Shown here: piece by piece, positions 18,050-27,719 of the stretch
Numbering within the stretch: position 1 is the stretch's first letter
How the letters are laid out: every line of letters begins with the position of its first letter
From: Streptomyces sp. NRRL WC-3742
GTDB taxonomy: Bacteria; Actinomycetota; Actinomycetes; Streptomycetales; Streptomycetaceae
Reading direction: 5' to 3'
Length of the DNA: 64,000 bases
Assembly (NCBI RefSeq): GCF_000720635.1
Contig: NZ_JOCF01000001.1
Coordinates: 62,001-126,000 of the forward strand
Translations under genes and position numbers: made by a program
Notes under the pieces: model-generated
The model's input: the letters and a program-made list of their open reading frames with translations, nothing else
What the model was told of the DNA's origin: nothing
The model's database searches: none

Positions 18050-18396
18050 TACCGGGTCCCTTCCTTGCTGCTGACGACCACGGTGATGTGGCTGGTCCGC
18101 TTGCGGATCCGGTAGGCACGGCCCTGGGCGCGCGGACGGAACCGCTTCAGGGTCGGGCCCTCGTCAACGTAGGCCTCGGAGATGTAGAGGTCTTCCACGT
18201 TGGAGTGGTTGTAGTTGTGCGCGGCGTTGGCGATGGCGCTGTCGAGCACCTTGCCGACCGGCACGGTGGCAGCCTGCGGAGCGAAACGCAGGACTGCCTG
18301 GGCCTCCGTGGCATTCATGCCACGGATGAGGTCCACCACGCGGCGGGCCTTCATGGGCGTCACGCGGATGTACCGCGCCTGTGCCCTGGCTTCCAT
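18049..18396 (-). CDS. rplV: 50S ribosomal protein L22
   Basis: L22 lines the peptide exit tunnel; its beta-hairpin is the site of macrolide-resistance changes in other bacteria. The 115-residue form starts [20 protein letters not shown] and has [23 protein letters not shown] 18396 is preferred because AAGGGG lies about 7 bases upstream. An in-frame ATG at 18423 would add nine residues with a weaker ribosome site. It lies 83 bases after rpsS. Confidence 0.96.
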   Translation of the reverse strand: MEARAQARYIRVTPMKARRVVDLIRGMNATEAQAVLRFAPQAATVPVGKVLDSAIANAAHNYNHSNVEDLYISEAYVDEGPTLKRFRPRAQGRAYRIRKRTSHITVVVSSKEGTR

Positions 18397-18479
18397 GGTT
18401 GTCCCCTTAATGGAGTAAGTCATTGAGTCTTCTTGGCGCGCAAGCTCAGCCCAGTGGCCAGGGGCCACTGATGGGCCTT

Positions 18480-18761
18480 CTAGCGGCGCTTCGACTTCCG
18501 GTCATCCTTCACGTGGCCACGGAAGGTGCGGGTCGGAGCGAACTCGCCGAGCTTGTGGCCGACCATCGACTCGGTGACGAACACCGGGACGTGCTTACGG
18601 CCATCGTGAACCGCGATCGTGTGGCCGAGCATGGCCGGGAAGATCACGGAACGACGGGACCAGGTCTTGATGACGTTCTGGGTACCCGCCTCGTTCTGCG
18701 CGTCCACCTTCTTGAGAAGGTGGCCGTCGATGAAGGGGCCCTTCTTGAGACTGCGCGGCAT
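18480..18761 (-). CDS. rpsS: 30S ribosomal protein S19
   Basis: S19 is in the small-subunit head with S13. The 93-residue protein begins [20 protein letters not shown], with [20 protein letters not shown] and [20 protein letters not shown]. It follows rplB by 11 bases; the upstream in-frame extension has no family support. Confidence 0.98.
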   Translation of the reverse strand: MPRSLKKGPFIDGHLLKKVDAQNEAGTQNVIKTWSRRSVIFPAMLGHTIAVHDGRKHVPVFVTESMVGHKLGEFAPTRTFRGHVKDDRKSKRR

Positions 18762-18772
18762 CTGACCTGCTC

Positions 18773-19609
<837 letters not shown>

Positions 19610-19655
19610 TTGGCTCTCTCGTCCTCGTCCTAATCGACGATCACGATCTCCTGAG

Positions 19656-19973
19656 TCAGGAGACCGGACCACCGAAGATGTCGATGCGGTTGCCTTCGGC
19701 CAGCGTCACGATGGCGCGCTTGGTGTCCTTGCGCTTGCCAAAGCCCGTCTTGGAGCGCTTGCGCTTGCCCTGACGGTTGATCGTGTTGACAGCCTCGACC
19801 TTGACCGAGAAGACCGCCTCGACGGCCTGCTTGATCTGGGTCTTGTTGGCGCCCGGCGACACGATGAACGTGTACTTGTTCTCGTCGAGAAGGCTGTAGC
19901 TCTTCTCGGAGATGACCGGCTTCACCAGGACGTCACGGGGGTCCGTGAACGTCTTGCTCGTAACGTCGCTCAT
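19656..19973 (-). CDS. rplW: 50S ribosomal protein L23
   Basis: L23 is the docking site for trigger factor and SRP at the exit tunnel. The 105-residue protein has [40 protein letters not shown] and the basic loop [20 protein letters not shown]. It overlaps the rplD stop by ATGA at 19973. Confidence 0.98.
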   Translation of the reverse strand: MSDVTSKTFTDPRDVLVKPVISEKSYSLLDENKYTFIVSPGANKTQIKQAVEAVFSVKVEAVNTINRQGKRKRSKTGFGKRKDTKRAIVTLAEGNRIDIFGGPVS

Positions 19974-20650
19974 CAGGCGGCGCTCCCTTCGAGCTCGCCC
20001 TCAGCGGCAACGGCCTTGGCGGACGCGGCCGGACCGGCCACGAAACGCTCGAAGGCGGCCTGGGTGAAGACCACATCGTCGGAGACGAGCACGTCGTAGG
20101 TGTTCAGCTGACCGGCGTCCAGGATGTGCACGTGCGGCAGGTTGCGAGCGGACTTCAGGCCCAGCTCGTCCTCGCGCTCGACGACCAGGAGGACGTTCTT
20201 GCGCTCGGTGATCTTGCCGAACAGGCTCTTGGCGGCCTTGGTCGACGGCGCCTCGGTCGCGGTCACGCCGGTGACGACGTGAATGCGGTTGTGGCGGGCC
20301 CGGTCGGTGAGCGCACCGCGCAGGGCGGCGGCGATCATCTTCTTCGGGGTCCGCTGCGAGTAGTCGCGCGGCACGGGACCGTGCACAACGCCACCGCCGG
20401 CGAACTGCGGCGCACGGGTCGAGCCCTGACGGGCGCGGCCGGTGCCCTTCTGGCGGTACGGCTTCTTGCCGCCACCGCGGACCTCGCCACGAGTCTTGGT
20501 CTTGTGGGTGCCCTGACGGGCCGCAGCGAGCTGCGCCACGACGACCTGGTGCATCAGCGGAACGCTGACCTTCGCGTCGAAGATCTCGGCCGGCAGCTCG
20601 AGGCTGCCGGTCTTGTCGCCAGCCGGCGACAGGATGTCAATGGTGCTCAT
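19973..20650 (-). CDS. rplD: 50S ribosomal protein L4
   Basis: L4 lines the exit tunnel with L22. The 225-residue form begins [16 protein letters not shown], and the long loop [20 protein letters not shown] with [19 protein letters not shown] reaches into the tunnel. ATG 20650 matches the family start. A GTG at 20659, which overlaps the rplC stop as GTGA, is an alternative adding three residues. The close spacing suggests coupling to rplC either way. Confidence 0.97.
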   Translation of the reverse strand: MSTIDILSPAGDKTGSLELPAEIFDAKVSVPLMHQVVVAQLAAARQGTHKTKTRGEVRGGGKKPYRQKGTGRARQGSTRAPQFAGGGVVHGPVPRDYSQRTPKKMIAAALRGALTDRARHNRIHVVTGVTATEAPSTKAAKSLFGKITERKNVLLVVEREDELGLKSARNLPHVHILDAGQLNTYDVLVSDDVVFTQAAFERFVAGPAASAKAVAAEGELEGSAA

Positions 20651-20655
20651 ATCCT

Positions 20656-21303
20656 TCACAGCCCCTTCGCCGCGGTGCGGACGAGGACGAGGCCGCCGTT
20701 CGGGCCCGGGACGGCGCCCTTGATGAGCAGCAGACCCTTCTCCGCGTCGACCGCGTGCACGGTCAGGTTCTGGGTGGTCACACGCTCGTGGCCCATCCGA
20801 CCAGCCATGCGCAGGCCCTTGAACACACGGCCAGGGGTGGCGCAGCCACCGATGGAACCGGGCGAGCGGTGCTTGCGCTGGGTGCCGTGACCGGCGCCGA
20901 GGCCCTTGAAGTTGTGACGCTTCATGACACCGGCGAAGCCCTTGCCCTTGGAGGTGCCGGTCACGTCGACCTTGACACCCGCCTCGAACAGCTCGGCGGT
21001 GATCTCCTGGCCCAGGGTGTACTCGGACGCGTCCGAGGTACGGAGCTCGACCAGGTGGCGGCGCGGGGTGACACCGGCCTTGGCGAAGTGACCCGCGAGG
21101 GGCTTGTTCACCTTGCGGGGGTCGATCTCGCCGAAGCCGATCTGGACGGCGTCGTAGCCGGCCGGGCTGTCGGCGGTGTGGACCTGGGTCACGACATTGG
21201 GCCCAGCCTTGACGACGGTCACCGGGACAACCCGGTTGTTCTCGTCCCAGACCTGGGTCATGCCGAGCTTCTCGCCCAGGATGCCCTTAATCTGCTTAGC
21301 CAT
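20656..21303 (-). CDS. rplC: 50S ribosomal protein L3
   Basis: L3 is an early assembly protein whose loop approaches the peptidyl transferase centre. The 215-residue protein starts [20 protein letters not shown]. It has [20 protein letters not shown] and the loop [20 protein letters not shown] with conserved RMAGRMG. It follows rpsJ by 14 bases. Confidence 0.98.
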   Translation of the reverse strand: MAKQIKGILGEKLGMTQVWDENNRVVPVTVVKAGPNVVTQVHTADSPAGYDAVQIGFGEIDPRKVNKPLAGHFAKAGVTPRRHLVELRTSDASEYTLGQEITAELFEAGVKVDVTGTSKGKGFAGVMKRHNFKGLGAGHGTQRKHRSPGSIGGCATPGRVFKGLRMAGRMGHERVTTQNLTVHAVDAEKGLLLIKGAVPGPNGGLVLVRTAAKGL

Positions 21304-21317
21304 CTTCGGTGCGCCTC

Positions 21318-21626
21318 TCAGAGCTTGATCTCGATGTCGACGCCCGCCGGCAGGTCGAGACGCATGAGCGAGTCAACCGTCTTCGGCGTGGGGTCGAGGA
21401 TGTCGATCAGACGCTTGTGAGTACGCATCTCGAAGTGCTCGCGCGAGTCCTTGTACTTGTGCGGCGAGCGGATGACGCAGTACACGTTCTTCTCAGTGGG
21501 CAGCGGCACCGGGCCTGCGACCTGCGCACCAGTACGAATCACCGTCTCGACGATCTTCTTCGCCGAGGAGTCGATGACCTCGTGGTCGTAGGCCTTGAGC
21601 CGGATGCGGATCTTCTGTCCCGCCAT
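21318..21626 (-). CDS. rpsJ: 30S ribosomal protein S10
   Basis: S10 is part of the small-subunit head and also binds NusB in transcription antitermination. The 102-residue protein starts [19 protein letters not shown] and contains [20 protein letters not shown] and [20 protein letters not shown]. It is the first gene of the S10 operon. The 340-base leader upstream carries a possible attenuator. Confidence 0.98.
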   Translation of the reverse strand: MAGQKIRIRLKAYDHEVIDSSAKKIVETVIRTGAQVAGPVPLPTEKNVYCVIRSPHKYKDSREHFEMRTHKRLIDILDPTPKTVDSLMRLDLPAGVDIEIKL

Positions 21627-21966
21627 GGCTACTCAGTAGTCCTTTGTCCTTAGTCGCTTTACGAGTTCCCCTCCGACCCCCGCGCTCGGGCGTGTCGCTC
21701 TCGCGCTTGCAAAAAACCGGCGAAGAAATCGTCGGTTTCAAACTTTCGGGATGGGGGAAGCCGGATCGAGGCCCCGCACACGCTTCCCGGAAGATTCCCG
21801 TACGTCCGCCCCGCAGCTGCCGTGGCGTAGAACTCACGCTTGACGGCCATCACGGGAACGACGAGTACATGGGACTCGCTTCCGGTCCTCCCGGCGGGAG
21901 GCGCGCAGCATCGGCACTCAACCGAGCAACTTGGACATACTGCCACATGGAGCAGCCCAAACACCA
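21627..21966 (-). promoter_or_regulatory. S10 operon leader and promoter region
   Basis: This 340-base gap between the upstream terminator (21967-22002) and rpsJ must hold the S10 operon promoter. The best pattern I see is a weak TTGGTG/CAGTAT pair with a 19-base spacer close to the terminator, which is not convincing. The clearest element is the hairpin at 21715-21738. A minus-strand ORF spans most of the gap but has no recognisable family and is probably accidental. Confidence 0.55.
21715..21738 (-). terminator. Possible attenuator in the rpsJ leader
   Basis: On the minus strand AAACCGACGA pairs with TCGCCGGTTT (one A-C mismatch, 5-base loop) and the stem runs into six consecutive T residues. 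The stem's 3' edge lies 88 bases upstream of the rpsJ start. A terminator-shaped hairpin inside the leader of a ribosomal operon suggests transcriptional attenuation of the S10 operon. Confidence 0.55.
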
Positions 21967-22002
21967 ATCGGGGCCGGTGAGAGGTAGCTCACCGGCCCCG
22001 AT
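21967..22002 (-). terminator. Terminator after the GT-C gene
   Basis: Perfect 15-bp arms (21967-21981 and 21988-22002) with a 6-base loop lie 27 bases after the stop of the GT-C membrane protein gene. It separates the glycan locus from the S10 operon. Confidence 0.82.
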
Positions 22003-22029
22003 GGGGTGACTGCTCGGCGACCGAGCAGG

Positions 22030-23847
22030 TCAGTGCTTCTTGCGCCAGACCATCCACTTGCCGTCCGGGTTCGTTCGGTCGACGTACCAGACGTTCGGCC
22101 GGTCCGCCCAGTACGACTCCGGCGTCCCGGCGGCCGGCAGCGGCGTCACGATCACCGTCGCCTCGGCGGGGACCTCCTGCCAGCGCGGGTCCCTGCTCCA
22201 GATCCGGCCCGGCATGACCTCGTACGCCTGCGTCGCCCGCAGGCCCCAGTCGAGGTCCCAGGCGAACACCACGTTGTCCCCCGGCTTGATCCCGGCGGCC
22301 TTGGTGAACCCGGTGGCGCCGACCTTGCGCTCCTTCGCGTACGGGTGGGTGATCTGCTCGCTGATCGTGAAGGTCGAGAAGCAGGCGAACAGCGCCAGCG
22401 AGACGCCGAGCGCCCACAGCACCTTGCGGCCGCCGGCGACCAGCAGCAGGACGACGCCCGCGAGGATCACGAAGGCGGCGAACGTCGACCGCAGCATGTT
22501 GAGCTTCGACCAGTCCCCCGCCAGGAAGGCGGCGTCCGGCACGCCCCACAGCACGAATATCTGGCTGTGCAGCTTCGAGCCGGCCGACATGATCACGCCC
22601 TGGGCGAGCACCAGGGTGAGGCCGACCGCCGCGAGCGCCGTGTAGACGACCCGCTTGCGGTCGAGGCGGGCGAGCAGAGCGGTGCCCGTCAGGAAGAGGG
22701 AGGGCACCAGGTAGGACACGTACCGGGCGTAGACCCAGTCGTCGAGGCGGCCGTCGTCCGGAAGCGTCGCCGCGGCGGCGAACGCCGTGCCGACCAGCAG
22801 CGCCACCATGACGCCGCCGACCACGCGGTCCGGGCGTCTGAACCGGCCGCTGAACACCGCGAACACGCACACCACGATGGCCAGGCCCGCGATGCCCCAG
22901 GTGGAGACGATGAAGTACCAGATCTGACCGATGGTCCGGGTCAGGGTGCGCTGGAGGATGTCGCCGTTGGTGAGGCCCTCGATCAGGTGGTCGCTGACCT
23001 TGCTCTTGCCCACAGAGAACGTCCGCCGCAGCCACCAGGCGAGCGCCTTCGCGAAGACCGCGCCCGCCCCGAGCACGAGCAGGCCCACCGCCGAGGCCCG
23101 CCACGGCGCCCAGCGCAGCACCAGCACGCCGAGCAGCACCACGGCCGTCACCGCGACCACCACGGTGCCGCGGTCGTGCGTGGCCATCGCGTATCCGGCC
23201 GCCGCGCCCATCCCGGCGGCGTACCAGCAGCGCCGCTTCAGGGTGCCCTCGCTCAGCCAGCCGTGCATGCAGAGCAGCCAGGCGAGGACGAGCACCGGCA
23301 GGACGACGTCCGACATCGCGTACTGCGAGTAGAAGATCACCGGCGGCAGCAGCGCCGTGACGCCGCCGAACACGTACGCCAGCAGCCGGCGCACGCCCAG
23401 GCGGCGCAGCGCGGCGTACGCCAGCGGGAAGACCAACGCGTTCATCAGCGCGTTGAGTCCGAGTATCAGCTGGTAGCCCAGCACCGGGTCGGAGGTGAGC
23501 CGCAGCGCCGGGGAGATCAGCAGCGGGTACCCGGCGGGGATGACCTCGCCGACCGGGATCTCGGTGACCGAGCGGCCGGCCAGCACCCGGGACAGCACGA
23601 GGTAGGAGTCCTCGTCGGGGTGCACCGTGGGGAAGCTCAGGCCCTTGACGAGCGCCAGGCGGAAGGCCACCTCCAGTGCGTAGCCGACGATCAGCGCCAC
23701 CGGCCAGAACCAGCGGCGGGTCCTGAGCTCGTCGAACCTCGCCGCGGCCCTGCGGAACCACTCCGGCGCGCGCTCCCCGTCCGCCGGCGACGTGCTCGCC
23801 CGGGCAGCGCCGCGATGCTCCTCGACGATCTCTGCTGATGTCTGCAC
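22030..23847 (-). CDS. GT-C type membrane glycosyltransferase (putative)
   Basis: The 605-residue protein has a short cytoplasmic N-terminus, then a first helix at about residues 48-66. A first extracytoplasmic loop with VHPDEDSYLVLSR (acidic D78/E79/D80) follows, then about ten more helices and a C-terminal globular domain. The Asp-Glu pair in the first outer loop and the many helices are the hallmark of GT-C enzymes, which move sugars from polyprenyl-phosphate carriers to acceptors outside the membrane. The start is GTG 23847. It is last in the minus-strand half of the glycan locus, 200 bases after a GT2 gene that could supply its lipid-linked donor. Donor and acceptor are unknown. Confidence 0.7.
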   Translation of the reverse strand: MQTSAEIVEEHRGAARASTSPADGERAPEWFRRAAARFDELRTRRWFWPVALIVGYALEVAFRLALVKGLSFPTVHPDEDSYLVLSRVLAGRSVTEIPVGEVIPAGYPLLISPALRLTSDPVLGYQLILGLNALMNALVFPLAYAALRRLGVRRLLAYVFGGVTALLPPVIFYSQYAMSDVVLPVLVLAWLLCMHGWLSEGTLKRRCWYAAGMGAAAGYAMATHDRGTVVVAVTAVVLLGVLVLRWAPWRASAVGLLVLGAGAVFAKALAWWLRRTFSVGKSKVSDHLIEGLTNGDILQRTLTRTIGQIWYFIVSTWGIAGLAIVVCVFAVFSGRFRRPDRVVGGVMVALLVGTAFAAAATLPDDGRLDDWVYARYVSYLVPSLFLTGTALLARLDRKRVVYTALAAVGLTLVLAQGVIMSAGSKLHSQIFVLWGVPDAAFLAGDWSKLNMLRSTFAAFVILAGVVLLLVAGGRKVLWALGVSLALFACFSTFTISEQITHPYAKERKVGATGFTKAAGIKPGDNVVFAWDLDWGLRATQAYEVMPGRIWSRDPRWQEVPAEATVIVTPLPAAGTPESYWADRPNVWYVDRTNPDGKWMVWRKKH

Positions 23848-23922
23848 TGAAGTCCGACTCTTCCCGTGGATAGTCCGGCTCTGCGAGAGACCCGGCAGGC
23901 CGTCCGGCCCGGATCGCGGCCG

Positions 23923-23948
23923 GGGCGGGCGTCCGGGGACGCCCGCCC
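23923..23948 (-). terminator. Hairpin after the DUF2304/GT2 pair
   Basis: An inverted repeat of 11-12 bp (23923-23934 with 23937-23948), starting GGGCGGGCGTC, has a tiny loop. It is in the 200-base gap between the GT2 gene and the GT-C gene and may limit readthrough. Confidence 0.5.
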
Positions 23949-24047
23949 TCTGGTGACCGGTTTCGTGGAGCTCACGCTAACAAGTTGTACGGAACCCGTG
24001 AGAGAAACGGTCCCACAGCCTTACACGCCCCTGCGGCGCCGCCCGGT

Positions 24048-24827
24048 TCAGCGGCGGCCGGCGAGCTCCCGGCTGGGCGCAGCAGCCTTCTTGGGGGCGG
24101 GCTGGATCTCCTTGATGTGCTTGGGCATCCGGCGGATCATCGCCAGCAGGAGGACCAGGCCGGCGCGGGCGAGGTAGATGGTCGCCTTGATCGGGGAGGC
24201 GCTGGGGGTGCCGGTGGTGCGCTCGCGCATGGCGACGGGGACCTGCCGGATCACGAAGCCGCAGCGGGCCGCACCGACCATGCTCTCGATCGTGTCGCCC
24301 AGGTACTCCACCGGGTACCACTGCGAGAAGAACTCGATCATCGGCTTGTTGCACGCCTTGAAGCCCGACGTGGTGTCGGTGAGCTTGGTGCCGGCGACGC
24401 GGGAGAGCACCACCGAGAGCAGCTTCATGGCCCAGGCGCGCGGGCCGCGCACCTTGTAGGAGCCCTCGCCGGCGAAGCGGGCGCCGATGACGAGGTCGGC
24501 CTCGTCGAGCTTGGCGATCAGCGAGGGGACGTAACTGGGGTCGTGCTGGCCGTCGGCGTCGCACTGCAGGGCGATGTCGTACTCGTGCAGGTGCGCGTAG
24601 CGGTAGCCGAAGCGCATGGCGCCGCCGACGCCGAGGTTGTACGGCAGCTGCGCGACCTTGGAGCCGTGGGCGGCGGCCACGGCCGCGGTGTCGTCCACCG
24701 AGCCGTCGTCGACGACCAGGGTGTCCGCGCCCGGCAGCTTCTGCTGGATCTCGCGGAGGATCTTGGGCAGTCCCTCGGCCTCGTTCCAGGCCGGGAGGAT
24801 GATCAGTACCCGCTTGCCGTCGATCAT
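24048..24827 (-). CDS. GT2 family glycosyltransferase, polyprenyl-phosphate sugar synthase-like
   Basis: The 259-residue protein has ILPAWNEAEGLPKILREI, VVDDGSVDDTAAVA and the metal/nucleotide site LQCDADGQHDPSY (DxD at about residues 90-92). This is the pattern of dolichyl/undecaprenyl-phosphate mannose or glucose synthases. Near the C-terminus a hydrophobic segment (ATIYLARAGLVLLLAMI) suggests membrane association. It would load a sugar onto undecaprenyl phosphate at the inner face. The ATG overlaps the DUF2304 stop (ATGA, 24824-24827), so the two proteins are probably made together. The sugar cannot be read from sequence. Confidence 0.82.
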   Translation of the reverse strand: MIDGKRVLIILPAWNEAEGLPKILREIQQKLPGADTLVVDDGSVDDTAAVAAAHGSKVAQLPYNLGVGGAMRFGYRYAHLHEYDIALQCDADGQHDPSYVPSLIAKLDEADLVIGARFAGEGSYKVRGPRAWAMKLLSVVLSRVAGTKLTDTTSGFKACNKPMIEFFSQWYPVEYLGDTIESMVGAARCGFVIRQVPVAMRERTTGTPSASPIKATIYLARAGLVLLLAMIRRMPKHIKEIQPAPKKAAAPSRELAGRR

Positions 24828-25225
24828 GCCGTCACCCCGGGGTCGGTCGCCTTGGTGGCGTCGTTGTTGCTGCGCGCGATCGGGTAGTCGTGGTGCTCGG
24901 CCAGGTACGCGCGCATCATCGCCACGTCCTCGGCCAGGGTGCGGGTCTCGGCCTCCAGCCGGGAAGCCTCCCAGCTCAGGTGGAGCGAGACCAGCAGCAG
25001 GAGGACGAAGCCCGCGAAGAGGACCAGGCTGACGCCGGAGGCGATGCCGAGCTTGCGGGCGGTGGAGTCCAGGATCGTGGGGAAGAACCCGAGCGGTGCG
25101 ACGACGACGCCGATCGCGAGCCAGATCGCCGCGTACTTCTCCCGGAGCTGCTGTCGGCGCAGCAGCTCCAGGATGTAGACGAGCACCAGCACGCCGGTGA
25201 TCGAGGTGATGATGGTGAGTTGCAC
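24824..25225 (-). CDS. DUF2304 family small membrane protein
   Basis: The 133-residue protein has three hydrophobic segments (about residues 4-19, 33-50 and 65-83) with LRRQQLREKYAAIWLAIGV in the first loop, a DUF2304 hallmark. A charged helical C-terminal tail follows. The family is often encoded beside polyprenyl-phosphate glycosyltransferases and may help them or flip their product, but no activity is proven. Start GTG 25225. It overlaps the GT2 gene downstream and lies 124 bases after the flippase gene, with a candidate promoter in that gap. Confidence 0.8.
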   Translation of the reverse strand: MQLTIITSITGVLVLVYILELLRRQQLREKYAAIWLAIGVVVAPLGFFPTILDSTARKLGIASGVSLVLFAGFVLLLLVSLHLSWEASRLEAETRTLAEDVAMMRAYLAEHHDYPIARSNNDATKATDPGVTA

Positions 25226-25270
25226 GACTGGGGGCGCCTTTCAGCGACAGTGGCGTGGCCAAGTAATCAC

Positions 25271-25276
25271 AGTGTA
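25271..25276 (-). promoter_or_regulatory. Candidate -10 box for the DUF2304-GT2 unit
   Basis: TACACT on the minus strand, preceded by TTT in an unusually AT-rich patch of the flippase-DUF2304 gap, fits TAnnnT. The expected start would lie about 39 bases before the GTG. No good -35 box is present. Confidence 0.35.
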
Positions 25277-25349
25277 AAAGGCGTGGCGTAACGCGCTTGC
25301 CGCCGCCGGTTGTGCTAGGCCCCGGGTTGACGGGACCTCGGCTCGAGAC

Positions 25350-26666
25350 TCAGACCTCGGACGACCGGGACGCCGCCAGAGGTGCCCGCTGATCCGTCAC
25401 GGCGTCCACCGGAGCGGCGAGGGAGCGGCTCAGCGCCCATAGCATGGCAGCCGCGCTCACGGCGGCACCAGCCAGGTAGGCGAGTTCGACGCGGGTGGCG
25501 ATCGCCCCCGGCCCCAGGGTGACCGCGACCAGCACCGCGGTGCCGGCCAGCCAGGAGAGCAACTGCCGCTGGTGGCGGCCCAGCGAGAGCAGCGCCTGGC
25601 CGAAGACGGTGGCGAGCATGTAGCAGAGCGTGCCGAGCGAGAGCCACAGGAAGTCGAGCGGGCCGAGCACGTCCTGCGCCTTGAAGAACAGCCGGATCGC
25701 CCACGGACCGAGGATCACGGTGGGCAGCCCGGCGGCCGTGCACATCAGCACCACGATGCCGCCGGTGCGCAGCAGCACCTTGCGGAACTCCCCGTGGTTG
25801 CCGGCCGCCGCGGCGCCGGAGAGCGAGGAAACCAGCGACGCCTGGATGGCGGCGTACGCGAAGAGCGGCACGCGGGCCAGCACCACGGCGTTGAGCAGCG
25901 CGGCGATCAGCGCCTTGGAGGAGGGCGACAGCACGCCGACGCTGACGACCGCGGCGTTGACCATCAGCTGGGCGAGCAGGGTGGAGCCGGTCAGCAGGCC
26001 CAGGCCCGTGACGACGTCGCGCCAGGCGGGGGCCGGGCCGCCGCGGCGGTCGGCGAGCACCGAGCGCATCCCGATCACCGAGGCGGCGAGCGGGGAGACC
26101 ACCAGGATCAGGCTGAAGGCGAAGGCCGAGTGCACGCCGAACAGCGGGATCAGCGCGGCCAGGCCGATCCGCAGGCCGCCGTCGACGCCCAGCTGGAGGC
26201 CGTACGCCCCGAACTTGCCGAGGCCGGCGAGCGCGCCGCGGGCCACCGAGCTGACGGCCAGGCCGACCAGGGCGCCGCCCATGCCGGCCACCAGGCCGAG
26301 GTCGCCGGAGAAGAACCGGTCGGCGATCGGCCGGGCCGCGGCCGCGACGCCGGCCAGCACCACGGCGAGCACGACGACGGTGGCCAGCAGCACCCGGCGG
26401 ATGGCCGGCCCGGGGCCCTGACCGGCCACGTCGCGGGCGGCCACCAGCCGGTTCAGCTCCAGCTCGACCGGCGAGAACAGGCCGTATCCGACCGACATGA
26501 CCAGGGTCCACAGCATCGAGACCCCGGCCACCTTCGTGGTGTCCAAGCCGTGCCCGGCGAGCGCCAGGAAGATGTACGAGGAGGCACCGAGCACGACGGT
26601 GCCCCCCGCGACGAGCCGCACACCGGGGGGCAGCGCCCCCAGCAGCTTGGCCACCGGGTTCGTCAT
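25350..26666 (-). CDS. Polysaccharide flippase-like membrane protein (MOP superfamily)
   Basis: The 438-residue protein has about twelve hydrophobic helices and short loops throughout, starting VRLVAGGTVVLGASSYIFLA. It also contains the LLSLGRHQRQLLSWLAG region near helix 11, which is typical of Wzx/MurJ-like lipid-linked oligosaccharide flippases. It would move an undecaprenyl-linked glycan across the membrane. The ATG overlaps the rmlB stop (ATGA, 26663-26666), which ties it to dTDP-sugar synthesis. The sequence has diverged too far to infer the substrate. Confidence 0.75.
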   Translation of the reverse strand: MTNPVAKLLGALPPGVRLVAGGTVVLGASSYIFLALAGHGLDTTKVAGVSMLWTLVMSVGYGLFSPVELELNRLVAARDVAGQGPGPAIRRVLLATVVVLAVVLAGVAAAARPIADRFFSGDLGLVAGMGGALVGLAVSSVARGALAGLGKFGAYGLQLGVDGGLRIGLAALIPLFGVHSAFAFSLILVVSPLAASVIGMRSVLADRRGGPAPAWRDVVTGLGLLTGSTLLAQLMVNAAVVSVGVLSPSSKALIAALLNAVVLARVPLFAYAAIQASLVSSLSGAAAAGNHGEFRKVLLRTGGIVVLMCTAAGLPTVILGPWAIRLFFKAQDVLGPLDFLWLSLGTLCYMLATVFGQALLSLGRHQRQLLSWLAGTAVLVAVTLGPGAIATRVELAYLAGAAVSAAAMLWALSRSLAAPVDAVTDQRAPLAASRSSEV

Positions 26667-27637
26667 CGCAGGGAAGCCTTGGCCTTCAGCGGCTCCCACC
26701 AGGCGCGGTTCTCGCGGTACCAGGCGATGGTGGCCGCGAGGCCGTCCTCGAAGCGGACCTGCGGGGCGTAGCCCAGCTCCTCGCTGATCTTGGTGATGTC
26801 CAGCGAGTAGCGCAGGTCGTGGCCCTTGCGGTCGGCGACCGGCTCGACCGAGGACCAGTCCGCGCCGGCGGCCTGGAGCAGCAGCTCGGTGAGCTCCTTG
26901 TTGGTCAGCTCGGTGCCGCCGCCGATGTTGTAGACCTCGCCGGCGCGGCCCTTGCGCATGGCGAGCTCGATGCCGCGGCAGTGGTCGGAGACGTGCAGCC
27001 AGTCGCGGATGTTGCCGCCGGTGCCGTACAGCGGCACCTTCTTGCCGTCCAGCAGGTTCGTGGTGAACAGCGGGATGACCTTCTCCGGGAACTGGTAGTG
27101 CCCGTAGTTGTTGGAGCAGCGGGTGACCACCACGTCCATGCCGTGGGTGCGGTGGTAGGCGAGCGCCAGCAGGTCGGAGCCGGCCTTGGAGGCGGAGTAC
27201 GGGGAGTTGGGGGCCAGCGGCCACTCCTCCGTCCAGGAGCCCTCGGAGATCGAGCCGTAGACCTCGTCGGTGGAGACGTGGACGAAGCGGGCGACGCCGT
27301 GCTTGCGGGCCGCGTCCAGCAGGACCTGGGTGCCCAGGACGTTCGTCACGACGAACGGGCCGGCGCCCTCGATCGAGCGGTCGACGTGCGACTCCGCGGC
27401 GAAGTGGACGACGACGTCGTGGCCGGGCATGACCTGGTCGACGGCCTCGGCGTCGCAGATGTCGCCGCGCACGAAGGCGTAGCCGCTGTGGTCGGCGACC
27501 GGGGCCAGGTTGGCCTCGACACCGGAGTAGGTGAGCTTGTCGAAGACGGTGATCTGGTCCGTTGCGTCGGCGCCGAGCAGCTGGCGGACGAACTCTGAAC
27601 CGATGAAGCCGGCGCCGCCGGTGACGAGGATGCGCAT
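26663..27637 (-). CDS. rmlB: dTDP-glucose 4,6-dehydratase
   Basis: RmlB converts dTDP-glucose to dTDP-4-keto-6-deoxyglucose. The 324-residue extended SDR starts [19 protein letters not shown] (Rossmann GxxGxxG). It has the catalytic triplet Thr-Asp-Glu in VSTDEVYGS (about residues 123-125) and the YSASK motif (Tyr147, Lys151). [18 protein letters not shown] follows, another RmlB signature. The gene is divergent from rmlA across 82 bases. A TAGACT -10-like box is only nine bases from the ATG, so the mRNA may have almost no leader. Confidence 0.95.
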   Translation of the reverse strand: MRILVTGGAGFIGSEFVRQLLGADATDQITVFDKLTYSGVEANLAPVADHSGYAFVRGDICDAEAVDQVMPGHDVVVHFAAESHVDRSIEGAGPFVVTNVLGTQVLLDAARKHGVARFVHVSTDEVYGSISEGSWTEEWPLAPNSPYSASKAGSDLLALAYHRTHGMDVVVTRCSNNYGHYQFPEKVIPLFTTNLLDGKKVPLYGTGGNIRDWLHVSDHCRGIELAMRKGRAGEVYNIGGGTELTNKELTELLLQAAGADWSSVEPVADRKGHDLRYSLDITKISEELGYAPQVRFEDGLAATIAWYRENRAWWEPLKAKASLR

Positions 27638-27646
27638 AGTGCGGGC

Positions 27647-27652
27647 AGTCTA
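27647..27652 (-). promoter_or_regulatory. Candidate -10 box for near-leaderless rmlB
   Basis: TAGACT on the minus strand matches TAnnnT and lies nine bases upstream of the rmlB ATG. Transcription starting about seven bases downstream would place the ATG at roughly +3. The -35 region is not recognisable. Confidence 0.4.
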
Positions 27653-27706
27653 CCGGGGTGGCGTGAACCCTCCGCCCCGGGTCGGCGGGGGCCCTCGGAC
27701 CTCACA

Positions 27707-27712
27707 TAAGCT
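27707..27712 (+). promoter_or_regulatory. Candidate -10 box for leaderless rmlA
   Basis: TAAGCT fits TAnnnT and ends seven bases before the rmlA ATG at 27720, so the A of ATG would be at +1. There is also no clear Shine-Dalgarno sequence in front of the ATG, which supports a leaderless transcript. Confidence 0.42.
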
Positions 27713-27719
27713 GCGCGGT

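Noticed and set aside
21659..21967. A 102-codon minus-strand ORF in the rpsJ leader, Cys-rich near its start
   Set aside because: No family, no good ribosome-binding site, and it would overlap the likely promoter and attenuator. A short leader peptide cannot be fully excluded.
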